From Tubulanus polymorphus (lineage: Eukaryota > Nemertea > Palaeonemertea > Tubulaniformes > Tubulanidae), in assembly GCF_964204645.1 (NCBI RefSeq), contig NC_134027.1, positions 18,462,485-18,526,484 on the forward strand: DNA of 64,000 nucleotides, written 5' to 3'. Position 1 is the stretch's first letter, and every line of letters starts with the position of its first letter. Position numbers and translations under genes: made by a program. Below are positions 13,801 through 25,800 of the stretch, piece by piece. The notes below the pieces were generated by a model that saw only the letters and a list, made by a program, of their open reading frames with translations, was not told the origin of the DNA and ran no database searches.

Positions 13801-16800
13801 TTTGATAAGGTTGTTTATTATTTTCCATGTATCTTTTGGGCACTGCGCATCCTTGAACAAATTTGGATAGTACATTTTTTTGGCTGTTCGAACACAAGTA
13901 TTATAAATATTTCTATATCTAGTGTATACCTCTCTATCATGTTGTCTATGGGTTGAAACGTATCTTTCATATAAACGGTCCTTTTGTTTTAATGAGTTTA
14001 GTAAACCTTTTGAAACCCAAGGATGTTTTTTATCTTTGTAAAGAAGAAACTTTCGAGATATAACAGGAAGGAATTCATCATAATATTTTATAAAAGTATT
14101 AAAGAATAACGAGTAAGCCAGATTTGGGTCATTTTCATTCAAAACATTACTCCAATCTACTGTCATTAGTTTACGTTTAAAGGAAGCAATAGCAAAATTT
14201 GACATCATTCGATACTGTACAGTTTTAACAGAGTTACATGTATGCCTTATGCTAGGAATAACAAAAAAAAACAGGAAAATTGTCTGAAATATAATGCCTT
14301 AATACACCAGATAAGATGTCAAAATTTAATGTAATATCGGAAAATATATGATCAATACAGGTTGCAGAGGATTTCGAAATACGAATTGCTTTATCAATTA
14401 AAGGTTGAAAATTATTTGACAACCATGAAGACAAATAATCATTGGTAGGGTTATGTGAGTCTACTTTCAATAGATCGATATTGAAATCACCCATGATAAA
14501 ACACTTTTGAGATTTTCTTATTTTTTCTAAAATAGGTGCAAAATTCAAATTAAAATGTATAATACTCTGATCAGGTGGGCGATAAATAAGTCCAACAATA
14601 CATTTTGAGCTGTCTTCAGGAATTGTAATTTCGATAAAAAGGCTTTCAAACACTGGGGTTACAAGGGAAAATTTGTCAATTAACCTGTGCTTAACCGATT
14701 TGTGGATATAGAGGGCAACACCTCCTCCCCGTAGATTAGTTCTACTATTAAAAATACCAATATAACTATCTAAATTGTACATACAATCATTATCATGATC
14801 AGACGAGGTCCATGTTTCAGAAATACCAATAATAGAAAAATTATAATTTAGAGAGTTTAGATATATCTTTAGATTTTCAAAGTTACTATTCAAACTTCTT
14901 ATGTTACAATGTATTATTGAAAACCTAGCTTTTTCAAATGAGGACAAGTTATCATAATAGTTACAGTTTGATTCAATTGTTGTAAAATCATCCATGAATA
15001 ATCAAATACATTGCTAACTTATAATATAATAAACCCCTATTTATTAATGAATTATGACTAACATGCACGCTAAGAACATCAAAATATAGATAATTAACCT
15101 GATAGTACATATTGGAACAAAACAATCCTACCCATAATTTGAAGACAAAAATATATATAAATAGATTTGAAAAATTCATACAAAAAAAAATGTTAGAAAG
15201 AAAAAAGAAAAATAAATAACGTAATGAATGCAGTTTACTTAGGAAATTTAATGAATGCAGCTTTAATTAGGAAATTTGGCAAGGATAGAATCTAATCAGG
15301 AATAAATGTCCCTTTATCCAGAAAGTTCAGGGCATATGATATGATACTGACAAACTTAAATACTGTGTGTTACTTGTTCGTGTTGAAGCGAATAAATCCA
15401 ACCAAGTAATCCAATACAAAAATTGTATGTTATACGAATAGTAATTCATACGAGTCATGAATAAAAACGAAACCATAAAAGTCTGTTCATCCGATATTCA
15501 AAAATATGAATATATATATTATCAATTGGTTGATTCGAAGCTGTAAAATCCAGATTGAATACGTATTAAGTTATGAAATAGTTCGAACTAATATCACACA
15601 CTATACAGTCAATAAATTAAATCCAGTGCACGGCGATATATCTAACTAAAGGACTGATACAACTGTAAACGTTCTTTTTCCCCATTTTTCAGTCCATAGA
15701 CTTTTCCCTTAATAGTCCATATACTGGTAAATAGCTTTGAATTTCTAGCACGCTTAACTAGGCTGGCGATTTCAGGACACAGGTCCTCACGAATAACGAT
15801 TCCTGTACCTTTCAGTTGCGAACGCTTACTTATTATATCATCTCTCATGTTGCGATTTACAAACCGAACTAAGATTCCATTTGGTTTTTCTTTCCCAGAA
15901 GTGTCATAGTGTGAATTTTTGGATTTCACGCGGTGAGCAACTTCTATATCCTATGCTACTAATTCTTTTGCAAGAGATAATTTTTCATTTAGAAGTTCTG
16001 TGTCTACTGTTGTACAGTTTTCGTCGGTGTTCTCCGATACTCCAAATAGTCTGATGTGATTTCTGCGGGAATATTGGTTGTTTCTACTGCAAGAGTACGT
16101 GCTTTAGTGATTTCACTATGAAGTATCTTATCCTCATTTTTGAAGTCTCTCAACAGATTAGCATTTTCCGACCTTAAGTCATTGATAATTCGGTCCTTTT
16201 CAATAAATTTCTGCTCAAGGTCATACAATCTTTCTTCTGTTCTAAAAACAAGATTTTGAATCATTTCGGAATGTTTGTTTAGTTTTAACTCCATTTGATC
16301 TATGATTTCGGACTTTATGTTAGACAGACTATCCATTTTGGATGTAAGAAGTTCAACCGACTTGCACAAGAAAGAAAGACTACTTTCTACAGATGAATCT
16401 GAGTCAACTGTCGAGCTACGCTCCTTCCGTTTTTTTGTAGGAGGTCCTCGAGAGCCTTTGTTTTTGGGATTTAAATCATTGTTGCTTTCTCCCAAATTTT
16501 CTTCCATGAAGACCTCAGTATTAGGATCAATCGAATCCCCATTTATTGTTGATTCAAGACAATTTTCTGATTCATTTTTTGATTCACACAATTCACTATT
16601 TGTAGTTTGTATTTCGGTTGATTTTTGACTTTTTCTTTTGTTAACGTCGTTAGGTTTATTATCATTCTGCTTCAGTAGATCCTTCAAGTTCGTTTGGTTC
16701 GACATGTTACAGGCTTTGAGAATATCAAAGTGCCAGGAAACGCACACGAATATTCACAAGTATTCACCACAGTTAATATTTAGCACAGTAACTAGTCACG

Positions 16801-19800
16801 GTTCACTGATCAAACACAGACTTTTGAGATTGACACTTGAATTTGAAAAATTTCCACTATATACTGTTCACCATAACATATCACAATTTACTGCTAAATC
16901 CACATCCAGTTAAAAGTTTTATCCATATACCACTGAAACAATCCCTGAATCTCTATCTTTTTGATAGTATAGTTTATGACTTACATTACTGCATTGTGTA
17001 CATACGAATGACTGAATGTCTCCATGAGCGATGTATAGTCTACTACCGGTAGCCTACTAATCAAAGTTGTATTCACATGTTTTAACCGACACTTGTTGTT
17101 GCTGAGGTTGTAAAGATCAAGTTGAGAGGAGTTTGAACGTAATTTTGGTCAAAAATAGTTCGAGTTGAACGAATATTCGATTTGAGCAATTTCGAGTAGA
17201 GTGAATTTAAATGTATGGTTTAACTTAGGAGAGAAAAAAAATTCAATATTTGCTGAGTTGAACATTTCAGTTCAACATTTGCTGATTTGCTGGATTTTCG
17301 ACTTGATTGGATTCGAGTTTAGAGGAGTCTACAGTACTATTATTGACTTTGAAGACGGGCAAATTTCAGAAAATTCAATTCTATTCCGCATTCAAATCAG
17401 TAATTATCATTAATGTAATGTTATTTCCAGCCTGGAGCCATTGATAAACTAAAAATCAACTCTAAAAAAATCATTTCATTCGTTGCCAAGAATACCGAAG
17501 ATAAAGGAATGTTTGAAGAAGCAGTAAAACTTTATGACCTGGCATCCGTAAGTTTACTTGAGAAATGTTACAAACCAGAATTTGTCATCATTGGCGTGAG
17601 TTTATTTGGAAGTGTGTTTTATTCTTAGAATTCAGAGAAAGTTCTGGAGTTAATGAATAAATTATTGAGTCAAGTTTTATCACAGCCACCAACACCTCAA
17701 TCATCTCGGGATCGGTTAAAATGTCTAGCATTGGCTATAGCTGAAAGGTGAGTTCTTGGATGATCCTTAAAAGAAGTTCCCAGAATCCATACCTCATTAG
17801 TGATTCCCAGGATTGTACCATAGGCCTGGACCCAGTTTCACAAAATCAATTACAGAATATAGCTGCAAAGCAGCGATAACAGGTTTTCCACTAAAAAGCC
17901 GCAACATGCGATTCAGAATGAAGGCAATTGTACAAAATTGAAATACATATATTGCATTGACAGATTCCAACCTATCGTGCCACCACTATGTAAATGTGCA
18001 ATGTGATTCTGCTTTGAAACCGAACTTACCCGTGACATGAAATCAATGTACAGTAGACCTCAGATCTCTGGGGACCGTGGAAAATTATCCGAGGTGAACG
18101 ATGTCCGACCAGATCGGTGTTCACCATAATAAAAAAAGTATTTTTAAAGAAAAGTGTTAAAAGGCTTAATACACTTAATTAACCTGTGTTTGAATGATTT
18201 TTGGGATTTTTATCATCAATAAACGGGATTTTAGCCGACAGATTTTTTTTCTTATTCTTGATAATTATTATCTATTTCATAGAATTCGATCACTTCTAGT
18301 TTTTTTTCAACGCTGTGTGCCTGCAGTTTCTGCTTCGAATACGTAGAGAATATCAATGAGTGAGTGAGCAGCATGAATGAATGAGAACTATGTGTGTGAT
18401 TGAATGTATAAATGAAAATAATACTGTAGAATGTAGGTCAGGTCACTCAGAACTAAATACATGTTCCAGTCAATACTCGGAATGAACCATAAGAGAACAC
18501 ACGCGCGCTCTCAGTGTCCGAGGTGGGCGATAAAAAGATCGTTTGTTCCAGTAAAAACCTCCGAGTTGAACGATAATCCGGCTCCGAGCCAAGCGATATA
18601 TTTTAATTGAGAATGTGCTATAGAAAAAAGGGTATTTATTTTTGATCCGAGGCAACCGATTATCCGAGACGGTCAGCTCCGAGGCAACCAGAGTTGACTG
18701 TATATGAGTTGTTTTGAGCATGCATTTTTTGGCATTCAAACTTTATGATATTATCACGCTTTAAAGAAATCAATCTGTTCTATCAAAATCTCAATCAGTC
18801 GATATGCTGAATGAATCTACTAGTGATGACAATGTATTAGGGATGTTTTTTTCTATTTGAGAAACAAAATGTTTTATCGAAATCCTATAAAACTCGCCTA
18901 ACTTGGACTAATTGCGACCGTAAATTTTTGTTTGAGTTGCTCAAAGAATCTGAGTACAAATCGATTTTTTGGGCTCATTATTAAAATGTACTCAGTAAAT
19001 CCTACTGGACCCATGGTCCTTTATTGAAGTTTTCAAGGGAAATTACACATTTTTGAAGTTTTCGGGGAAATTTTGAAGATGCTTTGATCGATTACCTTGA
19101 TTTTTCGAATATATTTGAATCCCCCAAGTGCCCATCAGCTTAAGAAAGATTGGGTCGTTTGGACTCAAGATGGCCATCCTATGACCTTTTAAGTGCCCAA
19201 AAATGTCAATTTTGGCCCGAATTCTGAGTCCTGTAGTGTCCTACTGGTTTGCCATTTCTCATTGCAATTTATGATGGGTATTCTTTGGAGAGGGATGTTT
19301 TATACCTGAGACAGGTATTTTTGATCAGTTAATTATGACACAATTGGCAGCCATCTTGGTGTCATCAGTACTCATTCGTAGTTGGGAAAAAGTTCCACAT
19401 TATATTGATACCTAAGCATAATTTGTCACCACAATCAATTGGAAAGTTGAAGCTCATAAAGTGTTCTATGATTTTGGTGAGTTTTAAGGTTGTTGATTTT
19501 TATCTCGGGCTTTCTCGGGCTAACCCGAGATGTTGTAATGGGTCCAAAAATCGAATTTTTGCTAACAAATGAGGTTATAACTTTGACACAAAGTCATGCA
19601 ATCTACTATGTTTATGTGCAAAATGTAGCTTCATCATGCGGCTAAAATCTGTTGGAAATGGAATTTTGAATATCGCGTTCATTTAAGAGAAATCGACGAA
19701 TTTGTGGCGATTTTTAAAGAAATTTCAAGGAGCATTTTGTTTCATAAAACGGCTAGAAGGCCGATGTACAACGTAATATTGAAGTAAAATAACTGCTCCC

Positions 19801-22800
19801 TGCGGTTGGCTGAGCTCCCGCTGTCAATCAATGTAAAAGGGCATATTCGATTGACGCAGACAAACCGGTCTTTTAATCTTCTCATCTATTAATCTGCTTG
19901 GTTCTAGTTTCTCATTTCCCAGTCATGGGAGAGTCTTATATGTTTATTTTTAATTTGATAGCCGTAGTATCGATTCCGTCTCCCCATATCTATTTCATTA
20001 TGCAAATAACCGAAGATTCAACCGATACACTACTTCACGGAAAATTATGCGCGCACAATCGAATAGGCCCAAACCTCGTGTATACGGGATATCGGCAAAT
20101 TCAAGTTCTTGAATTACTCGTTTGATGGCGCTAGTCAGAACCGGAAATTGGAACCTAAATCCGCCATGCTCTAGTTCATTTGCAATGAAAATCTCTCGCT
20201 TCAAGTTTTCAATGAGCGATATTTTACTTGCTATATATCGTCACACGTAATCCTTGAAATATGTTATCCTACCGCTACGTTAGATATGATAAAACCTCAC
20301 TGCAAAGGCTAGAAATCACTATAAATGTCCTAAAATCATCAAAAAACATTTTGCAACGGCTGGCGATGTAAAGACTGGTTGCCAGGTATCACATGGTGGC
20401 AGCACTTGATGGCCCAATTAAGATTGTTGGTTCGAGTCCTGGTACTTTTCAAATTTTTATTATAAATCTACAAGTTTAGTCCTTCTAAAATCAATTTTAT
20501 TTCATAATATTATTTCATATTTATCAGTGTCGCCTGAAATAAATTTACCTTAGAGTCTTGAACTCAACAACAAACTGATGACACCCGGCACCAGTCATTA
20601 CTTCCGTTAGCTGCTTCGAGGGTCATCGCTAAATTTGTTATTTTTGGTAGTTTTTTTACATTTCTAGTGATCTTTAGGGTCCAAAGTGAGGTTTTGTCGA
20701 ATTCAACACGTTGTCAGGATATCATACTCAAAGGATTATGTGTGCCGTTGTATAGTTAGTAAAATATCGCTAACTAAACACTTGAAGCGAGAGATCTTTA
20801 TTGCAAGTGAACTAGAGCATGGTGGATTTAGGTTCCAATTTCCGGTTCTGACTAGCGCCATCAAACGAGTAATTCAAGAACTTGAATTTGTCGATATCCC
20901 GTATTGCCGCGATGATTGCTGATTAGATTTCGATGATATTGTTCACCGAAATCAGCAGATTTTACACATCCATGAAGTGTTCAAGGAAAACCTTAAAGAT
21001 GCATCAATCAGATGGCGCCTATACATTACAAAGATAACATTCTGCGCCCGAGATATTAAGATCCATGGATCTCTTGTTGTATAATGGCTTCCAAGGGGCG
21101 TTGAATAATTACTTAGTTAATAATTACTTAATAACTTAGTTTTTCTATATTATATTGGAAATGAGGCATATTTTGTTACCACAATCAATTGCAAAGTTGT
21201 AGCATGACATCGTCTATGATTGTGTTGAGTTTTAAGGACATTAGTCATTCTACATGGTCACCAGGGGCGTTGAATAGTCGAATACTTTAGTATTTCCCCA
21301 TTTTATTGGTACCTAGGTATATTTTGTTAACATCATCGATTGCAAAGTTGTAGTTCATAACATGTTCTATGACTGTTGTCAGTTTCAAGGTCATTGGGTT
21401 TTGCATATGGTCACCAGGGGGCGTTGAATAGTAGAATAACTTAGTATTTCCATATTAAATTGGTAACGAGGCATATTTTGTCTCAATCAATTACAGAATC
21501 CTAGCTGCTGACATGTTCTATGATTGTGGTGAGTTTCAAGGTCATTGGTTTTTGTATATGGTCACCTGGGGCATTGAAAATCGAAATTGTTAGATTGTTG
21601 AGCATTTGAAACCACTTCCCAAGTGGGCATGGTGTCCCTGGACCCCTAGTTTATTCCCTGAGGGTGCATCAGCATAAGATACAAGATGGCCATTCTCATT
21701 CAGGGGCTTCTCATTCATTCATTGTCAATTTATAGCAAATTTGGTTTTACCCCTTGGCCGCAGGAAGCAAGGTGCATTGTCTTCACCTGTGTCCAGCCAT
21801 CCAGGCGGGTGGTCGGACAGATATGCAGACGTTAATCCCTCTACAGGCTTAAGTTTTTGGTTGATTTTATTGGTATGTTTGTTATAGGTGTGAGGAGGAT
21901 GAGCCCTACTGTTTTTCACTTATAGGTCATCCAAGATGGCCGTCACAGTCATTTTGGTATATGAAATAGCAACTTTGGAGCTTGTCGCAGCTCTACAGTC
22001 TACAGCTTCTGAGCAATTTTCTTCTTACGTGGTCTGTGTTTTTATGGTAAAAGGAGGATGAGCTCTATTGTTTTTGACATATACTTGTCATCCAAGATAG
22101 CCACCACAGTCATTTTGGTGTCTGAAATAGCCATTTTGGAGCTTGTTCCCGCTTCATAGCCTACAGTTCGTCAAGGTCAAAATTGTTGCCGCCATAGTCA
22201 TATTGAAACCTATTTTTTAGTTGAAACTTAGTGTCGGGTTATGTTCCCTATTTGTAAAGAACCCCGCCTGTTGCCGCCGCACTACTCTGGCAGTTGTGGC
22301 ACCTTTGTTTATATTTCTTAATCCTTACCACATGTTTGACCTAGCAACGTTACTTGACCACAAATATTGTTCTATTTCTGGACCCCGCTTTTCACATGGT
22401 GCCGTGACCAGGATATGAGTCGAAAGGAATATATAAAAAGTACACAACGCATTGTCCAACACCTAGCTGAAAATGAAGACCAAGGTGGAAAAGAAACAGA
22501 TAGAAGTTTAAGCTTGTAAGAAAGACCGGGAAATCTTAGTAGTGGCGTTCGAGACTCAATGCGGAGGTATTGCAATGATTGTAACCGGTGCAAATGTAAG
22601 TCAAAGTGATTATTATGAGTTTGCATTACGACCGAAATTTTAAGAGATTTATTCGAAGAATATGATGGATTAAATGATAAATTGAAAGAGCTACTGAAAG
22701 AAACGGAAGATTACAGAGCAGTGTGTCAGAGAATAGTTGTGCAGAGAATCAAAGACAAAAGACATCTGGTTCAACTGAAAATTTTCCTGTAAGAGAACAG

Positions 22801-25800
22801 AGCGAGAGAGCCAGAATATAACGAACAACCGATGAAGGCGGTGAAAACAGTGCAACTCCCAAAATTGAAATCGCCTACTTTCGATGGTAGCTTTACGAGA
22901 TGGATGGCATTTTGGGACACGATTCAGTCCGATGTTTTGTCAAGTGATTTTACTGACATATCTAAATTCAATTATATAATGGGTCAACTCGAGGGAACGG
23001 CACGCAAGGCGGTAAAAGGAATTCATTCATCTGGTGCTTCATTCATTTGACTACTCTTATCGAAATATTAAATGAAAGATTTGGACAGCCAAGGAAAATT
23101 ATTCGTGCACATGTTTTGAATCTATTCGACAACACACATCTGAACCTCAATTACGCATCAACCAGCCACTTTTTAACCAGATAAACAGAGATTTGCGGTC
23201 GCTACAACATCTGCAAGTGGATATCGACAAATACGCGCCAATACTCGTTCCTTTGCTGGAGAGGAAACTACCGAAAACCCTCCTAGAAAAGATGGGTACT
23301 TGCGGTCAAACTGCACATTTTGACCTCAACTTGTATATCATCGCGTTCACAGAACAGCTGGAAAGCCTCGGAGATCAAATTAACGAACAGGATATACCAA
23401 CAGTTACCAAATATAGCACATCCGCTGGTCAACCCCTCGTTTAATCGAAATTCAAAAATTGTCCGTCGTACACATCTCTACGACCACGTGTTCGCAAGTT
23501 TCTCTGTCCTCTCAATGCATAGAAATCCACGATGCATTGAGAGGACAGCGAAACTCGCGGAGATGTGGCTGTTGAGATGTGTACAACGAATTATGAGGAC
23601 TTAGTTTGCAATATAGGTGTCAAACTGATAGCCACATGTGACGAAAAATATTTAGAAATGTTTATGAAAAGTTCCGTGATGGAATTCCCTGGCATCACTG
23701 AAGACGCCGCGTCGGACAAGACATTTCTCGATGAATATTTGAAACATGTTGAATTTAAAGGTTGAGGGGTATCTTTACGTATGTCTAGTTGTGCAACTGC
23801 AGGTTCCTGGAATCATAACTGAGGGGTTCTTTCCAGACCCATATGCTAAGACCTCTTGTTTCACAATAGTGAGTATAATTTTGATAACTGATTATCAAAC
23901 AATTGATATTATTTTACAGATATCGAGACCTAGGATTTGAAGGAACCAAATCAACCACTAGCACATTTTATCTGCTGCTAGATTTAATGACATTTTTTGA
24001 TGGATATCATGCAGGTCACCTTGATCAAGCCATGAACGTAAGTTAGCTAACAATCAGAATTGAGTTAATATAATATAAGAAATTTGTAGCAAATAGAATC
24101 ATCATCAAAAGGTAAATTTAGATCGGGGAAAGTGGGTCTGCAATTAAGTGGTTTGGTTATATTCTAAAGCGGGCCGCACACTAGCTTCAAAGCCGCTAGA
24201 CCGCGCCAATTTACCAGGGATATTGACGCTAAAAAGTTTTCCCGCACACTAGCAACAACAACGCAGCTTCAAGTGCTGTCTCTACCACTGTTGTAGGTCA
24301 CATGGCCAATAAATCAATAATATGATTTCAACGCATTGAAACTAAATAGGGCTAAATCTTGCGATACTGACGCAGAATTAGACGCATACTCTGGCGTACT
24401 TGATGCGCCCCATCAAGAATATCAAACATGCTAGATGTCAGTATCAAAGCCGCAAGTGACAAAACGCCTAAAAATTACCCCCGCACACTAGGTGATTTTG
24501 ACGCCGGCGTCGATGCAACAGCTTTGCTGCTAGTGTGCATGAGTTTTCACTTTAAAATGCCCTGTGCACTCACGCTCGGCAGATAGAATCGCTTTATTTC
24601 ATTGAATAGTTTTTTTTGATTGCCTTTTATATCTGATGAATTATTATTATTATTATTATTTTGCCTATTACTATACAAATGGAGCAAATTAAAATGGCAT
24701 GGTTTCCAGAGCTAAGGCCCTTTGACTGTGCAACAGAGCATATATTCTTACAAATCATTCATTAAAGCATTATTCATTCCCCAAATTGAATTCCCCGAGC
24801 TGAATTTTGAAAAAGGGCCCTGTTAAAATTTAGATGAGATTTGTTGCGAAAATCTGAACGCAAAAAAAATTTTAACAGGCCAATCAGAAAGCAAAGACTA
24901 CTCTATGATTGGCTTAGCGGCAGTAATCAGCAGGTGTTCATGTGAACCGGCAGTATTGTGTACTGTTTTACTTTCGGGTATTATTTTGAGGAATGAAATT
25001 GTATTTCAAGATCAATTTCTGTGAAATCTGTAGTTGATTTGGTTTTTGGGAGGAATGTTTTTATATGCACTACAGAAAATATCATTGACAATTATGCAAT
25101 GTCCTGGCGATGTCTGTCCTGGATCTTGATAATAGGCTGTCTTTGGTCTGTGCCTGAAATCCTTAACATAATGTTGATATCCTGGTGAACCTTGTTGCTT
25201 TTTCTGGCAAAGTCTTGGTGATCAGGTTTATAAGGATAGCAATTGCCAGTCGATTATTTGAAGGGGTGGACAATTGACAGCTGTATTAGCCTGATTGAAA
25301 AGCTTTTAAAATTGGCATTTTTAGAAAGTTTGAACGAAATGGCTATAGGACTGTATCGTAATTCTATACGTTTATTTAGTATTTTTTCTTTTCAGACAAT
25401 AAGTCAGTTGAAATTACTGCCATTAACAGTTGATACTGTCGAACAAAAAGTCAATGCATTCAAACATTACACAGATGAGGTATGAGAATTTCGTTAACTC
25501 TGAAGCTATTGAGATGAACATGAGAATAAGGTCATTTTGTGATCCTTGGCCTAGTTTTACAGGAATGCTTTTTTTCAAATCATTTTCTTCGTAGATAAGA
25601 CGAAGTCTGCCGGATGTTTTACTAGCTACTATGAATATTCTATTCCTTCAGTATAAGAAAGCAAGGTCAGTATAGAAAAGGGATGATACATAAAGTACGT
25701 TAACATTGCTTGAAAAGACATTACCAGAGGAATTTTCAACTCAGGTATTACCTGAGGAAATTGTCGGTAAACTCAACATAAGTTGCGCATTACTCACAAT

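Larger units (their letters stand above)
11766..16760 (-). mobile_element. Near full-length non-LTR retrotransposon (CR1/L2-like LINE), antisense in NUP93 intron
   Basis: On the minus strand the order is ORF1 (16705-15642), endonuclease-reverse transcriptase ORF2 (14995-12076), then a 3' UTR ending in a TAA/TAAA-rich tail at about 11766-11793. ORF1 plus APE endonuclease plus RT with FADD, and a short-repeat tail, fit the CR1/L2/Jockey group; the exact clade needs a tree. The 5' boundary is uncertain (16.75-17.0 kb). Damage is light: one nonsense codon and one frameshift in ORF1, and one homopolymer frameshift in ORF2. It lies in the 9-kb NUP93 intron between exons 8394 and 17431. Confidence 0.88.

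Noticed and set aside
16302-16913. Plus-strand frames of 108 and 91 aa
   Set aside because: Shadows of the LINE ORF1 coding strand (minus) and its 5' UTR.
20372-20446. Functional tRNA gene
   Set aside because: Good B box but no acceptor-stem pairing or intact A box, and it recurs inside foldback elements; the same applies to 30123, 36764 and 58800.
23320-23604. 94-aa frame crossing the BEL/Pao relic
   Set aside because: It spans the 53-bp hairpin and is out of frame with the recognisable gag and pol pieces.
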